Source of the DNA: Christensenella sp. UBA1782
GTDB lineage: Bacteria; Bacillota; Clostridia; Christensenellales; DTU072
Assembly: GCA_002315475.1 (NCBI GenBank)
Contig: DCGI01000038.1
Location: 1-10,116 of the forward strand
Direction of reading: 5' to 3'
DNA: 10,116 nucleotides
Part shown: positions 1-7,855 of the stretch, piece after piece
How the letters are laid out: every line of letters begins with the position of its first letter
Position numbering within the stretch: the stretch's first letter is position 1
Notes under the pieces: generated by a model
Seen by the model: the letters and a program-made list of their open reading frames with translations, nothing else
Told to the model about the DNA's origin: nothing
Databases searched by the model: none
Made by a program: the position numbers and the translations under genes

Positions 1-3000
1 ACGTTGAGGAAATCGAAATTCTTAATATCTTGCGAAGTAGAGAATACCGTTCCCGAGCTATACAGTCCGTAGGACTCGCCTTCAACCAATTCGTTTACGA
101 GATAATAATTCAAATAATCGTACGACGAAAGATTCAAAACGGAATAATAGCTTGTCGTAATATCGTTTTCCGCTTGGGCTACGTATGTGGATTCGTAGGT
201 TCTCTTGGTAACGAAAAAGCTCTTCCAAATATTCGTCGTATAGTCGGAAGAAACGTCCGCCGTAACCCCGACCAATTCACCGTTATTGGAAACGTAGCCG
301 CCGCCCACACCCGGCAAACTCAACGTATAGCCGATTTGTCCGAAGGTTCCGCTATAATCCATATATAATGCTTCATCGGTCTTCTCCCGATACTCCCCTA
401 CATAGGTATAGTTAAAGGTATATCCCAAACTGTCTTCTGCGGGATCATCGCCGTACCGCTTAACGGCAAGATAGGTTTGGAACGTAATCGTATTACCGAC
501 CATCGTAACGTTTGCATCGTTGATGAAAATGTTATTATTCTTTAATTCGGCAACCAACGTCAACTGATAGACGCCGGCATTGATCATTTTGCTACCGTTT
601 TGGAATACCGCGTTATCGGCTTCCCCTTTCAACGTGTTGCTCAATTCTATTTCCAAATTGAAGCAATCGTAATAACGGAATCCCTTAACGTAAATGTTTG
701 CCCAGCTGTAGGCATTGGCAAATTCGTTTCCGGCAAGCAAAATGCCGCTATCTTTACCCATAAAGTAATTATCAAAGGTCTCAATCGTATAAACCAAACC
801 GTCATAATACTTTTCGGCATGATAAGCGATATTGCTTTCCGATCTGTCAAAGGCGATTTCCAGCTTGTTTATGCGGATCATAATCATCACATCGGAACTC
901 GGTTTATAGTTGGAAGAACCGGTTGCATCGATTTGCACGTTGACGTATACCAAATAACAACCGTCGTAGGATTCCTCCTGCGCAATCGTCACATCGTTCC
1001 GTAACGTCGTAGAGTCGTATTGACTTTTATCTTTTTTGGCAATATATACTTCTTTTTCTTCCGAATGGATGACGGCGTTTGCCACTTGCATATTGGACGG
1101 AATCGTCCCTAAGAACCGCATCGTAATGTAAGTGGAAGGATCTTCCTCTAAGTAATACCCGTTATCGTCTTTGCAAATGACATATTCTTTGTCACTGCCC
1201 TTTTCCTTATAATAGAAGTAGATTGTGTTTTCTACGCCATCCTTAAACGTCCAAGAATACTCCGTATAGGCATAGACGTCTTCTATGTCGATTTTGGACT
1301 TATTCTGTACGTCGATACTCAGGAATAAAGACTTTTCTTCGGCACCTACGGTGACCGTTCCGAAAGCACCCGTCGTCGAATGGATACTCGCAAAGAGCGT
1401 TACGCTAACCGCCTGCTCCGCATCGTTTTCATCAAGATAATAATAGGCGTCGTCTCGGTAATAAACGGTACAGTTAAAGCCTTCTGCGTCTTTGAAGAAA
1501 TAGTGGGCGTTGGCTTTGGCGTCGTCGGGTTTGGATTCAAAAATCAACGGAATACCCGTATTGTCCAACAAAATCAGTTTACCGTTTTTAACGTAACTGT
1601 ATCCTGCGATATATTGCGAAATGGCAAAGGTTTCGGAAAGTTCCATTTCGATACCCGATTCGTTAAAGATGTTTGCCGTCGGCGTAACCGAACGACCGGA
1701 ATAGGTCTTTTCTTGGTAGTATTCCAATTGCATATTCAATTCCTGCGCCCAAATGTAAAGGGTGCGGCAGAAATAGTTATCGCCGGGATATACGAAAGTG
1801 AAGTTTCTGCAATACCCTTCTTTGTAAGTAATGAAGTTTGCTTCTTGACAAATGTTATCGGTATAGTTTTCAAAATCCCCGCCCGTCAGTTTCAAAGCGA
1901 TGTCTTCGACGCCGCACATGACGGAGTCTTCTCCGGTAAAACCGGGGAACGGCGTGGAATCGTAGGCGTAGATAACGGTATGCTTCTTTTCGTCGGCTTC
2001 ACCGCCCTCTTTGTAGAGATATATTTTGGCGTATCCTTCTTCCACAAGGCTATCCGTCCAAGTATCGACGATTTCGCCCGAGTTCAAGTTAATGCCGCCT
2101 AAGTACCCGTCCAATTCCGTTTCGCCGTTGACAATGATATAATCGCTGTCGGCAAAAGAAATTTCTTTGTCTTTATCGTAGGTATCCATGTATTTACGAG
2201 AAGCGACCGTACTGTATACGTACACTTTCGCACAACTGACGACGATATTGAAATAGAACGGAGCCGATTCATAGTAGTTTGCCGTTTCGGGTAAGGTCAA
2301 CGAAAGTTTGTATTTACCCGCATAGGTCATATTGGCAATTTTAATATCGGCGGCGGCATTCTTCGGTTCGGAATAGGTTCCGTCCGCCAACAAATAGGAG
2401 TATTCGATGACTGCCAAATAGTTTTTATAGTCGGTAATGACTTCGCCGAGTTCGGGATCTTCAAAACGTACGATGTTGTCGGCTTTGTTGCCGGGAAGAC
2501 GTACTTCGTCATGCCCGCGATAATCGATATGTACGTAAGACTCGGCAAGCTCAATATCGCTGTCGGTTTCCCAAACCAATTTTTCGGTATGCGGCAGCGT
2601 GTTATAGACAAGATATTCTTCGTTACTTGCCAACTGTTCGTTGACGGTAAAAGCATCTTCGGGAACGAAAGCTTTTTTTACTTCGACGCAAATATACTTT
2701 ATCGTTTTATTCAACGTCGTGGGATTGGTAAATTTACCGTTACAATTCAATTTATAGTTTACGAACAAGTACTCGCTATCTATATATATATAGTAAAAGT
2801 TTGCGGCGGCGGAGTCAACGTTAAACTCTACTTTTTGTCCCGTCGGACTGGCAATGGAAACCTCCAACCAATTCAAGAAGTCGTGACTCTCTTTTCCTGC
2901 TTCCAACAAATTCTGAATCTCGTTATTGTCGTTCATAAACTGGATATCCACGTACGACTTGAAAGCGTAACTCGGCAAAATGGATTTCGTATCGAATTCC

Positions 3001-6000
3001 AATTTGCCCGTATCTTCATCCATATAGGGAATATAGGTATCCTTTTCCGACCAAGTAAATCCTTCGTCGTTCAAGAATCCCTCACCGTCTTCCTTCGAAA
3101 TTTCCAAACAGAGGAACAATATATCGTTCATTTCTCCGTAGAGCAACAAGTCGCCGTAAAACATATACCCCAATTCGACTTTGCCCATCATGGAATCGAT
3201 ATAATAAACGTAATAATAATCGGCAAACCGCTGATATTCGGTTTCGATTTCGTTCTTCGTATAGCCGCCGTGTAATTCGGGATCGAATCCTTCCAAATAC
3301 ACGTCGAGGAGTGTCTTCCGGTTTCCTTCGTTTTCTTCGGTGGTACTTTCGTTATACCGTGCCAAACGCAAAGCCACGCCCGTCATGCCGAGATAGGTTC
3401 TCGAATAGTCCCCCGTCGTATACATAATGTCTTCGGTATCGGTGATTTTGTCGACGTCGTACAGAATATTGATCATAACGTCCCGTTGTGTAATCTTTCC
3501 GATAGCGTCCATTGGCGTCGCGTCGAACACTTTGTACGTGATACTGATGGTATTTTCGGGCGAATCGTCCCCGTTGGGATCCTTTTTGGTTTTTTCGACT
3601 TCTTCCCTTTCTTGTAATTTGTAGTAAACCGAATAGACGGTTTCGATACCCGTTTTTTCGTCGACCGTAGACTCGTATAAATAACTGCCCAAAATGGCTT
3701 TTTGACGAGCGGTTGCGTTGGCGACCGGCGTTAAACAGGTTTTGTTGCCTTCGGACGGGACAACGGTCATCTGAATTTTATCTCCCGAATACTTGCTGTC
3801 ATACGCCAAAGTTGCCGTCAAATAGAAGTTGTTTTCCAAATCGTATTCCAAAATGGAACTGTACTTTTTGCCGCCGATCGTAATACCGTCCTTCTTTTGA
3901 CGGAGAAGATAGGCGGTAACGGTTGCTTCTTCTCCCGTTGCGGTATAGGCTTTTTTGGTGCCGTCATAGACCTTTTCGACAATATCTTCTTTTTCTTCGC
4001 TCCCTTCTTTGGTTCTCGTTATATACCCCAAATCGTCCGTTCTGAAATAAATCGACAGACCGGAAACGTTCATTTTGAACGGAGTATCCATTCGTAACGC
4101 CACACAGGAGTTTACCAAACGGTTGGTATTGCTCTCCGTATAAGAAACTTCGGCACTGCCCACCGGTTGAACCGCCGTCAAGCCGTTCCCCCAAGAAGTG
4201 GTGTATTGTTCGTAACTGTTGTTACCGGTAGAATCTTTTCCCGGTACGATTTCCACCGAGAACCCGATAAAGTACATACCGCTGTTATAGTTTTCCACGT
4301 ACGGCAACAACGGCCCCTCGGTCACCAACTTAAAGTAGTCGGTAATAATATCGACGTCGATGGGATCGCTTTCGGTCAAAGCTTTCCGAATATAATCGGT
4401 ACTCTTATGCGTATACGAGGATTCGTCCTCGACGTTCTGATAAAAACGAGGAATAATGTAAACGACGTTCTTATCGTCGAAAGAAACCAATTCTTCCGAA
4501 GAAGAAACGATTTTTATAATCCATTCCAATTCGTTGATACCGTATTCGTCTCCGAGTTCTACGGGATCGTTATCGGTTAAAGTGTAATACTCTCCCAAAA
4601 CGTTGTCTACGTGCAACTCGGCGGTTTCTTCGTCCAACTTGAAGTATTCCGTTAAAATATCGGCATCGGTAAAATAATCGCCGTAAACCGCACTGCTGTC
4701 GGGCATTTCGTACGAAACCACGACGGCACGCGGAACCAACTTAAAGCTGTCTTCTTTTTCGTACTTATAAACGTAAACGGAATCGGTCGACCGTTCTTCC
4801 ACGATGGAAGCTTCTTGAGAATCGACTATAAAGACGGGATAATAGTTCTTTTGAATTTTACTTAAATCCGCCTCTTCTATTTTATTTTTCGTACCCGCCG
4901 TAACCTCTTCGTCGGTAGGTACGATTTCCTGCTGAATCGATAACGAAAGGTAGATATAGTCGTAGCTGCCCGATTGATTACTCGGGAATTCCGAACCTGT
5001 GAAGCTCAAAAGATAGACCGGATTTTCGCTGTCTATTTCATAATGCTCTTGATAGAACGCATAGTCCGCATCGATTCCGCCGATGGCTACCCAATCCTCC
5101 ACGCTCGTAATATGCAAAGCATTAAAGAAATCCACCGCCCCGAATTCCTCAGCGAGATTTCGATAGAAATAAGCGTTTCCGCTACCGGCATAGTTTGTGG
5201 CAAGAGCATAACTCCGCCCCTCCAACATGTAATACTTAACCGAACCGATTGTATCACCGTCACGATAACCAAACGCCGAAAGATCGCCGATAAGCGATTT
5301 CATCGTTATAAAGCCTTCTTCTTCCGATTTATAATAATACTCCACGCCCGAATGATACACCGTCGCTTTGTTATAAGAAATGGAAATCTTGCTTTCGTCC
5401 TCCACTTTGTAACGAGTAATGGCGTCGGAAAAGACCACACCCGTTTTTAATGAAAATACTTCCAAATCGGAAAACTTATCTCCGGTTTGGATACCGATAT
5501 CTTCAAATCCCAAAGTTACCGACGTATACGTTTTTTTGTGTTCTTTGACGTAGCTCTTTTGTTCGCCGTATTCCTCCATCATGACTTCATTGTTTTTCAT
5601 GCCGATTTCTTGCGATAAATCGAAATTCAAAGGTATTTTATCGATGGAAAACGGTTGCATGTAAAACTTGAGCGACTGATCCGAAGTCGGCGTCGAACCG
5701 CTTTGCATCAATTCGTACTCGTACTTCGCCTGCGCTATGGTACAGGTACTCACATTCGGCACATAAGCCGTTTCCGTAGCTTGTTTTACGTAAACGATCG
5801 AATAGGGATACTCCACATTCCTCTCGCCTATGGCATACTTATAATTCATGCGCAACGATTCTTCGGGGAAAATGGAAAGATAGTAATCCCCCGCGTTTTT
5901 CGTTTTTTCCGTCCAGTTTACGTCGGATTCGTTATTTCGCAATTTTTTACTTGCCGAGTCGTCGGTAAACCAAACCAATTCCAAATAATCGGCGATGGAA

Positions 6001-7634
6001 GCAAGGTTGGCAGAGCCGACGGAACCGCCGGACACGACGCCCGTACCTATGGAAAACAAAGAATAAGAAGTGTTCTTGTTGCTGTACGCGAAAGAACCCG
6101 TTCCCGCGTAGGACGCTCCCGAACTCGACGAGTCGTGCAACATGATTTTGTCGCTCCACGCCGAACCGTTATAACAGGCATCGCCGATGAGGTTATCGGC
6201 AAATTCCGCTCTGTCCGCAACCGTAATGGAAGAAGACAGAATCAAAGGGAATGTATAATCGGTGTAGGTATAAGTCAGATTATTGGAAAAACTGCTTGCC
6301 GTAAAGCAGGCCGTTTTACAATCCGCCTTCGTTTCCACCATGTATTTACGAATAACGTTGGCTGCATCTCCGAAGCCGTCTTTGTAAGAAACGATGGTAT
6401 AGGTATAATTGTCGAAGTAAGGGATTTGAATATCGCAGCCGAACTGCAACTTGCTGATATAATACACACCGGCGAGGGGCGAAGAAGTCGAACCGGTCTT
6501 ACTGTATATCGTCATATCCTTTACGGCGTTTCCCATCCAATCGGTACCGGAAATCTGAATGGAAGAAACGTACCACTTGTAAAAAATATTGACGCCGTCT
6601 TTTTGTTGATTCATCGCGATACCCGAAGCACCCGATACGCCGGTTTCGGGATTAGCATTGTGCGTCAGAATGTCGCAATTCGAAGCGGCACTTGCCATGA
6701 CGCTCCCGCACGTAGGGCATACGATACAGGTTTCCGAATAATAGTTTGCGGGCGTAACGGTAACCGTCCCCGCGTTGTTCTTCAACTGTCCGCTCTGTAC
6801 AAAGCTTTCTTCTTTGCCTTCCATGGACTTTTCGGTCAGTTTCGTGTTGTTCAGATACGGGCTGAGTTCTTGCGTGGGATCACTCGCCAAATAATTGTGA
6901 TAGGTAGGATGCCATGCGCTTTTGTTATTGGTATAAGTAGTAATATCCATGATATCGGTGATACCGGCATATTGGGTATAATAAACGCAAGATGGATTGG
7001 AGCATTTATAGCCGTAGTTCCAATAATCGGAGTTTTCCACGTCTTTTACAAGACTGGACGGAGAGCTGGCAAAGCTGACGGAATCGTAGGTTGTATAAAA
7101 ATTAAAATCGCAGTTTTGTATCGGAGACGAGCTGTCCAGTGCCGAATAGCGTTTCAACGTCGATTTGCCTGCGTCCGAAACGAGATACAAACCGGGAACG
7201 TTTACGGTTTCCGTAGCGGCATCGTAATTCTGATCCTCGATAATCATCATGATGGGAATAAACATTTGACAGACTTCGTAGAACCGAGAATTCTTTTTCG
7301 AGGAGGCCGAATAAGCCGTCGTGACGGTCGTGGCAAAGGATTCGGCAATATCGGTAAAATCCGTACTCTCCGACAAATCTTTCGAAAGCGCATAGCCGTC
7401 AATCTGAAAACCGGTAGACGATTTGATTTTCGGATTTTCCAATCGCAACGTTACGCCGTTAACCGTTCCTTCGACATAGGTTATTTCCGCTTGTTCCCCT
7501 TCCGCCCGTGCGCTTACGTCGGATAAACCGCCGACGGAAACGGAAACGCAAAAGAGAACAAACAACAAAAGAGCAAGCCCTGTAAAGAAGAACGCTTTCG
7601 TCGTTTTACTACTTCCCGATAAAATTTGTTTCAT
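1..7634 (-). CDS. Giant exported Tyr-rich repetitive surface protein (3' end beyond window)
   Basis: One frame stays open from an ATG at 7634 to the left edge: 2544 codons read by hand without a stop, so the C-terminus is not visible. The start is fixed by a GGAGG site 7 bases upstream and by an export signal directly after it. Residues 1-44 are a signal peptide. Residues 200-490 are Cys-rich, with Cys at 211, 216, 303, 306, 309, 320, 400, 439, 443 and 487. The rest is long, acidic, Tyr-rich, beta-type sequence with degenerate modules. Cues typical of YDG/MBG-type bacterial surface repeats recur: YDG at 1223-1225, YDG at 2277-2279, YSG at 1978-1980, YGD at 984-986 and 2394-2396, and module-end AGxY segments at 581-584, 1772-1775 and 2353-2356. 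I saw no catalytic motif. A role as an adhesin or cell-surface stalk is inferred from architecture only. Anchor type (LPXTG, SLH, transmembrane) is unknown because that end is missing. It is probably monocistronic at its 5' end, with its own promoter. Confidence 0.9.
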   Translation of the reverse strand, partial: MKQILSGSSKTTKAFFFTGLALLLFVLFCVSVSVGGLSDVSARAEGEQAEITYVEGTVNGVTLRLENPKIKSSTGFQIDGYALSKDLSESTDFTDIAESFATTVTTAYSASSKKNSRFYEVCQMFIPIMMIIEDQNYDAATETVNVPGLYLVSDAGKSTLKRYSALDSSSPIQNCDFNFYTTYDSVSFASSPSSLVKDVENSDYWNYGYKCSNPSCVYYTQYAGITDIMDITTYTNNKSAWHPTYHNYLASDPTQELSPYLNNTKLTEKSMEGKEESFVQSGQLKNNAGTVTVTPANYYSETCIVCPTCGSVMASAASNCDILTHNANPETGVSGASGIAMNQQKDGVNIFYKWYVSSIQISGTDWMGNAVKDMTIYSKTGSTSSPLAGVYYISKLQFGCDIQIPYFDNYTYTIVSYKDGFGDAANVIRKYMVETKADCKTACFTASSFSNNLTYTYTDYTFPLILSSSITVADRAEFADNLIGDACYNGSAWSDKIMLHDSSSSGASYAGTGSFAYSNKNTSYSLFSIGTGVVSGGSVGSANLASIADYLELVWFTDDSASKKLRNNESDVNWTEKTKNAGDYYLSIFPEESLRMNYKYAIGERNVEYPYSIVYVKQATETAYVPNVSTCTIAQAKYEYELMQSGSTPTSDQSLKFYMQPFSIDKIPLNFDLSQEIGMKNNEVMMEEYGEQKSYVKEHKKTYTSVTLGFEDIGIQTGDKFSDLEVFSLKTGVVFSDAITRYKVEDESKISISYNKATVYHSGVEYYYKSEEEGFITMKSLIGDLSAFGYRDGDTIGSVKYYMLEGRSYALATNYAGSGNAYFYRNLAEEFGAVDFFNALHITSVEDWVAIGGIDADYAFYQEHYEIDSENPVYLLSFTGSEFPSNQSGSYDYIYLSLSIQQEIVPTDEEVTAGTKNKIEEADLSKIQKNYYPVFIVDSQEASIVEERSTDSVYVYKYEKEDSFKLVPRAVVVSYEMPDSSAVYGDYFTDADILTEYFKLDEETAELHVDNVLGEYYTLTDNDPVELGDEYGINELEWIIKIVSSSEELVSFDDKNVVYIIPRFYQNVEDESSYTHKSTDYIRKALTESDPIDVDIITDYFKLVTEGPLLPYVENYNSGMYFIGFSVEIVPGKDSTGNNSYEQYTTSWGNGLTAVQPVGSAEVSYTESNTNRLVNSCVALRMDTPFKMNVSGLSIYFRTDDLGYITRTKEGSEEKEDIVEKVYDGTKKAYTATGEEATVTAYLLRQKKDGITIGGKKYSSILEYDLENNFYLTATLAYDSKYSGDKIQMTVVPSEGNKTCLTPVANATARQKAILGSYLYESTVDEKTGIETVYSVYYKLQEREEVEKTKKDPNGDDSPENTISITYKVFDATPMDAIGKITQRDVMINILYDVDKITDTEDIMYTTGDYSRTYLGMTGVALRLARYNESTTEENEGNRKTLLDVYLEGFDPELHGGYTKNEIETEYQRFADYYYVYYIDSMMGKVELGYMFYGDLLLYGEMNDILFLCLEISKEDGEGFLNDEGFTWSEKDTYIPYMDEDTGKLEFDTKSILPSYAFKSYVDIQFMNDNNEIQNLLEAGKESHDFLNWLEVSIASPTGQKVEFNVDSAAANFYYIYIDSEYLFVNYKLNCNGKFTNPTTLNKTIKYICVEVKKAFVPEDAFTVNEQLASNEEYLVYNTLPHTEKLVWETDSDIELAESYVHIDYRGHDEVRLPGNKADNIVRFEDPELGEVITDYKNYLAVIEYSYLLADGTYSEPKNAAADIKIANMTYAGKYKLSLTLPETANYYESAPFYFNIVVSCAKVYVYSTVASRKYMDTYDKDKEISFADSDYIIVNGETELDGYLGGINLNSGEIVDTWTDSLVEEGYAKIYLYKEGGEADEKKHTVIYAYDSTPFPGFTGEDSVMCGVEDIALKLTGGDFENYTDNICQEANFITYKEGYCRNFTFVYPGDNYFCRTLYIWAQELNMQLEYYQEKTYSGRSVTPTANIFNESGIEMELSETFAISQYIAGYSYVKNGKLILLDNTGIPLIFESKPDDAKANAHYFFKDAEGFNCTVYYRDDAYYYLDENDAEQAVSVTLFASIHSTTGAFGTVTVGAEEKSLFLSIDVQNKSKIDIEDVYAYTEYSWTFKDGVENTIYFYYKEKGSDKEYVICKDDNGYYLEEDPSTYITMRFLGTIPSNMQVANAVIHSEEKEVYIAKKDKSQYDSTTLRNDVTIAQEESYDGCYLVYVNVQIDATGSSNYKPSSDVMIMIRINKLEIAFDRSESNIAYHAEKYYDGLVYTIETFDNYFMGKDSGILLAGNEFANAYSWANIYVKGFRYYDCFNLEIELSNTLKGEADNAVFQNGSKMINAGVYQLTLVAELKNNNIFINDANVTMVGNTITFQTYLAVKRYGDDPAEDSLGYTFNYTYVGEYREKTDEALYMDYSGTFGQIGYTLSLPGVGGGYVSNNGELVGVTADVSSDYTTNIWKSFFVTKRTYESTYVAQAENDITTSYYSVLNLSSYDYLNYYLVNELVEGESYGLYSSGTVFSTSQDIKNFDFLN
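435..809 (-). repeat. MBG/YDG-like module in the giant protein (about residues 2276-2400)
   Basis: It begins with YYDGLVY (YDG at 2277-2279) and runs to N-A-G-V-Y-Q-L-T-L-V (AGVY at 2353-2356). It is followed by a strand ITFQTYLAVKR and the start of the next module at RYGDDP (YGDD 2394-2397). The YDG entry, AGxY closing strand and immediate YGD restart give the same order as the other modules. The family is judged by eye; the repeats are too diverged to align without computation. Confidence 0.5.
2235..2612 (-). repeat. MBG/YDG-like module in the giant protein (about residues 1675-1800)
   Basis: The segment opens with LVYNTLPH (Y1677), a YxG-like entry motif, runs through beta-type sequence, and closes with Y-A-G-K-Y-K-L-S-L-T-L-P (from 1771) followed by ANYYESAPFYFNIVV. 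The closing AG-x-Y-x-L-x-L-x-L strand followed by a Tyr/Asn turn and a last strand is characteristic of these extracellular Ig-like repeats. It is the clearest single module in the protein. Domain boundaries are approximate. Confidence 0.5.
4245..4733 (-). repeat. Tandem pair of MBG/YDG-like modules in the giant protein (about residues 968-1130)
   Basis: Two related segments lie at an exact offset of 103 residues: D-I-L-T-E-Y-F-K-L at 992-1000 and D-I-I-T-D-Y-F-K-L at 1095-1103. The first is preceded by a VVVSY strand and a YGD motif (984-986). The second is preceded by VVYIIP and followed by an SGMY strand (1118-1121) and FSVEIVP. The order Y-G-D, then ITxYFKL, then G-x-Y strand matches the general layout of MBG-type surface repeats. 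The family name is a resemblance judged by eye. Confidence 0.55.
6675..7004 (-). other. Cys cluster resembling a split zinc ribbon (residues 211-320)
   Basis: Residues C211 and C216 form a C-x4-C pair in the context YKCSNPSC. About 87 residues later C303, C306 and C309 form C-x2-C-x2-C-G in the context CIVCPTCGS, with C320 ten residues further on. CPxCG is the usual knuckle of zinc-ribbon folds, and the first pair could be the partner knuckle. What is seen is the Cys spacing. Zinc binding is inference, and disulfide bonding is an equally good reading for an exported protein. Confidence 0.45.
7503..7634 (-). other. Signal peptide of the giant protein (residues 1-44)
   Basis: The N-terminus has basic residues K2, K10 and K13, then a hydrophobic core from A14 to about V34 (FFFTGLALLLFVLFCVSVSV), then a polar region ending in S-A-R-A at 41-44, which fits an AxA-type signal peptidase I site before E45. 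C29 lies inside the hydrophobic core with no typical lipobox (L-x-x-C) followed by a polar mature start, so a lipoprotein is less likely than a type I signal. The cleavage position is inferred. Confidence 0.82.
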
Positions 7635-7641
7635 ACCTCAA

Positions 7642-7646
7642 CCTCC
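7642..7646 (-). promoter_or_regulatory. Ribosome binding site of the giant gene (GGAGG)
   Basis: GGAGG lies 7 bases before the ATG at 7634. A second, weaker GAGG at 7636-7639 is too close to the start to be the working site. The strong site fixes the start codon and implies efficient initiation. Confidence 0.85.
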
Positions 7647-7701
7647 GATGATGTCGTACTAAAAACCGCATACTTACAGCTCGATATAATAAGCCAATAT
7701 T

Positions 7702-7730
7702 ATTATATTATATAATAATAAAATCGTCAA
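7702..7730 (-). promoter_or_regulatory. Near-consensus vegetative promoter of the giant gene
   Basis: On the minus strand TTGACG (7730-7725, five of six consensus bases) is followed after exactly 17 bases by TATAAT (7707-7702, perfect consensus). Transcription would start near 7695, giving a leader of about 60 bases with no obvious riboswitch or long hairpin. An alternative TATAAT at 7712-7707 would have only a 12-base spacer and is less likely. The A-tracts upstream and the inverted repeat over the -35 box suggest added activation or control. Confidence 0.8.
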
Positions 7731-7746
7731 TAGCCGTTACGATTTT
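7720..7746. promoter_or_regulatory. 8-bp inverted repeat overlapping the -35 box (possible operator)
   Basis: AAAATCGT at 7720-7727 is the perfect inverse of ACGATTTT at 7739-7746, separated by 11 bases. The left arm covers half of the -35 hexamer (7725-7730), where a bound repressor would block RNA polymerase. On the plus strand the arm is followed by T7, so a weak plus-strand terminator is the alternative, but the stem is AT-rich and no plus-strand gene is present. Confidence 0.4.
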
Positions 7747-7775
7747 TTTAAGAACTTTTTTTGATACGTTTTTTT
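7743..7775 (-). promoter_or_regulatory. Three A7 tracts spaced 13 bp apart upstream of the promoter (UP-element-like)
   Basis: The plus strand has runs of exactly seven T at 7743-7749, 7756-7762 and 7769-7775, so the minus strand carries three A7 tracts with centres exactly 13 bp apart. The outer two belong to a direct repeat, TTTTTTTGATA, at 7756-7766 and 7769-7779. Relative to a start near 7695 the block spans about -49 to -81, which suits an UP element or intrinsically bent DNA, although 13 bp is not one helical turn. Function is inferred. Confidence 0.5.
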
Positions 7776-7787
7776 GATAAAACGCAC

Positions 7788-7822
7788 AAAAAAACACGCT
7801 GTTAAAAAGCGTGTTTTTGTTG
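7788..7822 (-). terminator. Intrinsic terminator after the membrane-protein gene
   Basis: An 11-bp perfect stem (arms 7790-7800 and 7808-7818, core ACACGCT/AGCGTGT) closes a 7-base loop (7801-7807). Read on the minus strand it ends in a run of seven U (7794-7788). It starts about 34 bases after the TAA of the upstream gene and so should end the typA/membrane-protein transcript before the promoter of the giant gene. The arms also give U5 on the plus strand, but nothing there needs terminating. Confidence 0.85.
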
Positions 7823-7855
7823 TTATTTGAATAAAAATCAATAGAAATATTATGC

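Noticed and set aside
2781..2792. A short TA dinucleotide run
   Set aside because: It encodes Tyr/Ile codons (YYIYI) in frame within the giant gene and is too short to be a notable microsatellite.
30..5450. Further plus-strand open frames, for example at 1380-2102, 2511-3275, 4167-4580 and 4974-5450
   Set aside because: All have start coordinates in the same codon-aligned antisense register as the giant gene and break where it uses TTA, CTA or TCA. No product resembles a known protein.
5655..7526. A plus-strand open frame of 623 codons
   Set aside because: It is codon-aligned with the giant minus-strand gene. It stays open because that gene rarely uses TTA, CTA and TCA codons, which would read as stops on the other strand. 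The product is Arg/Ile/Val-rich nonsense without a recognisable family.
7706..7717. A 12-bp AT palindrome (TATTATATAATA) at the -10 region
   Set aside because: It arises from the overlapping TATAAT-like steps in pure AT sequence, so it is more likely composition than an operator.
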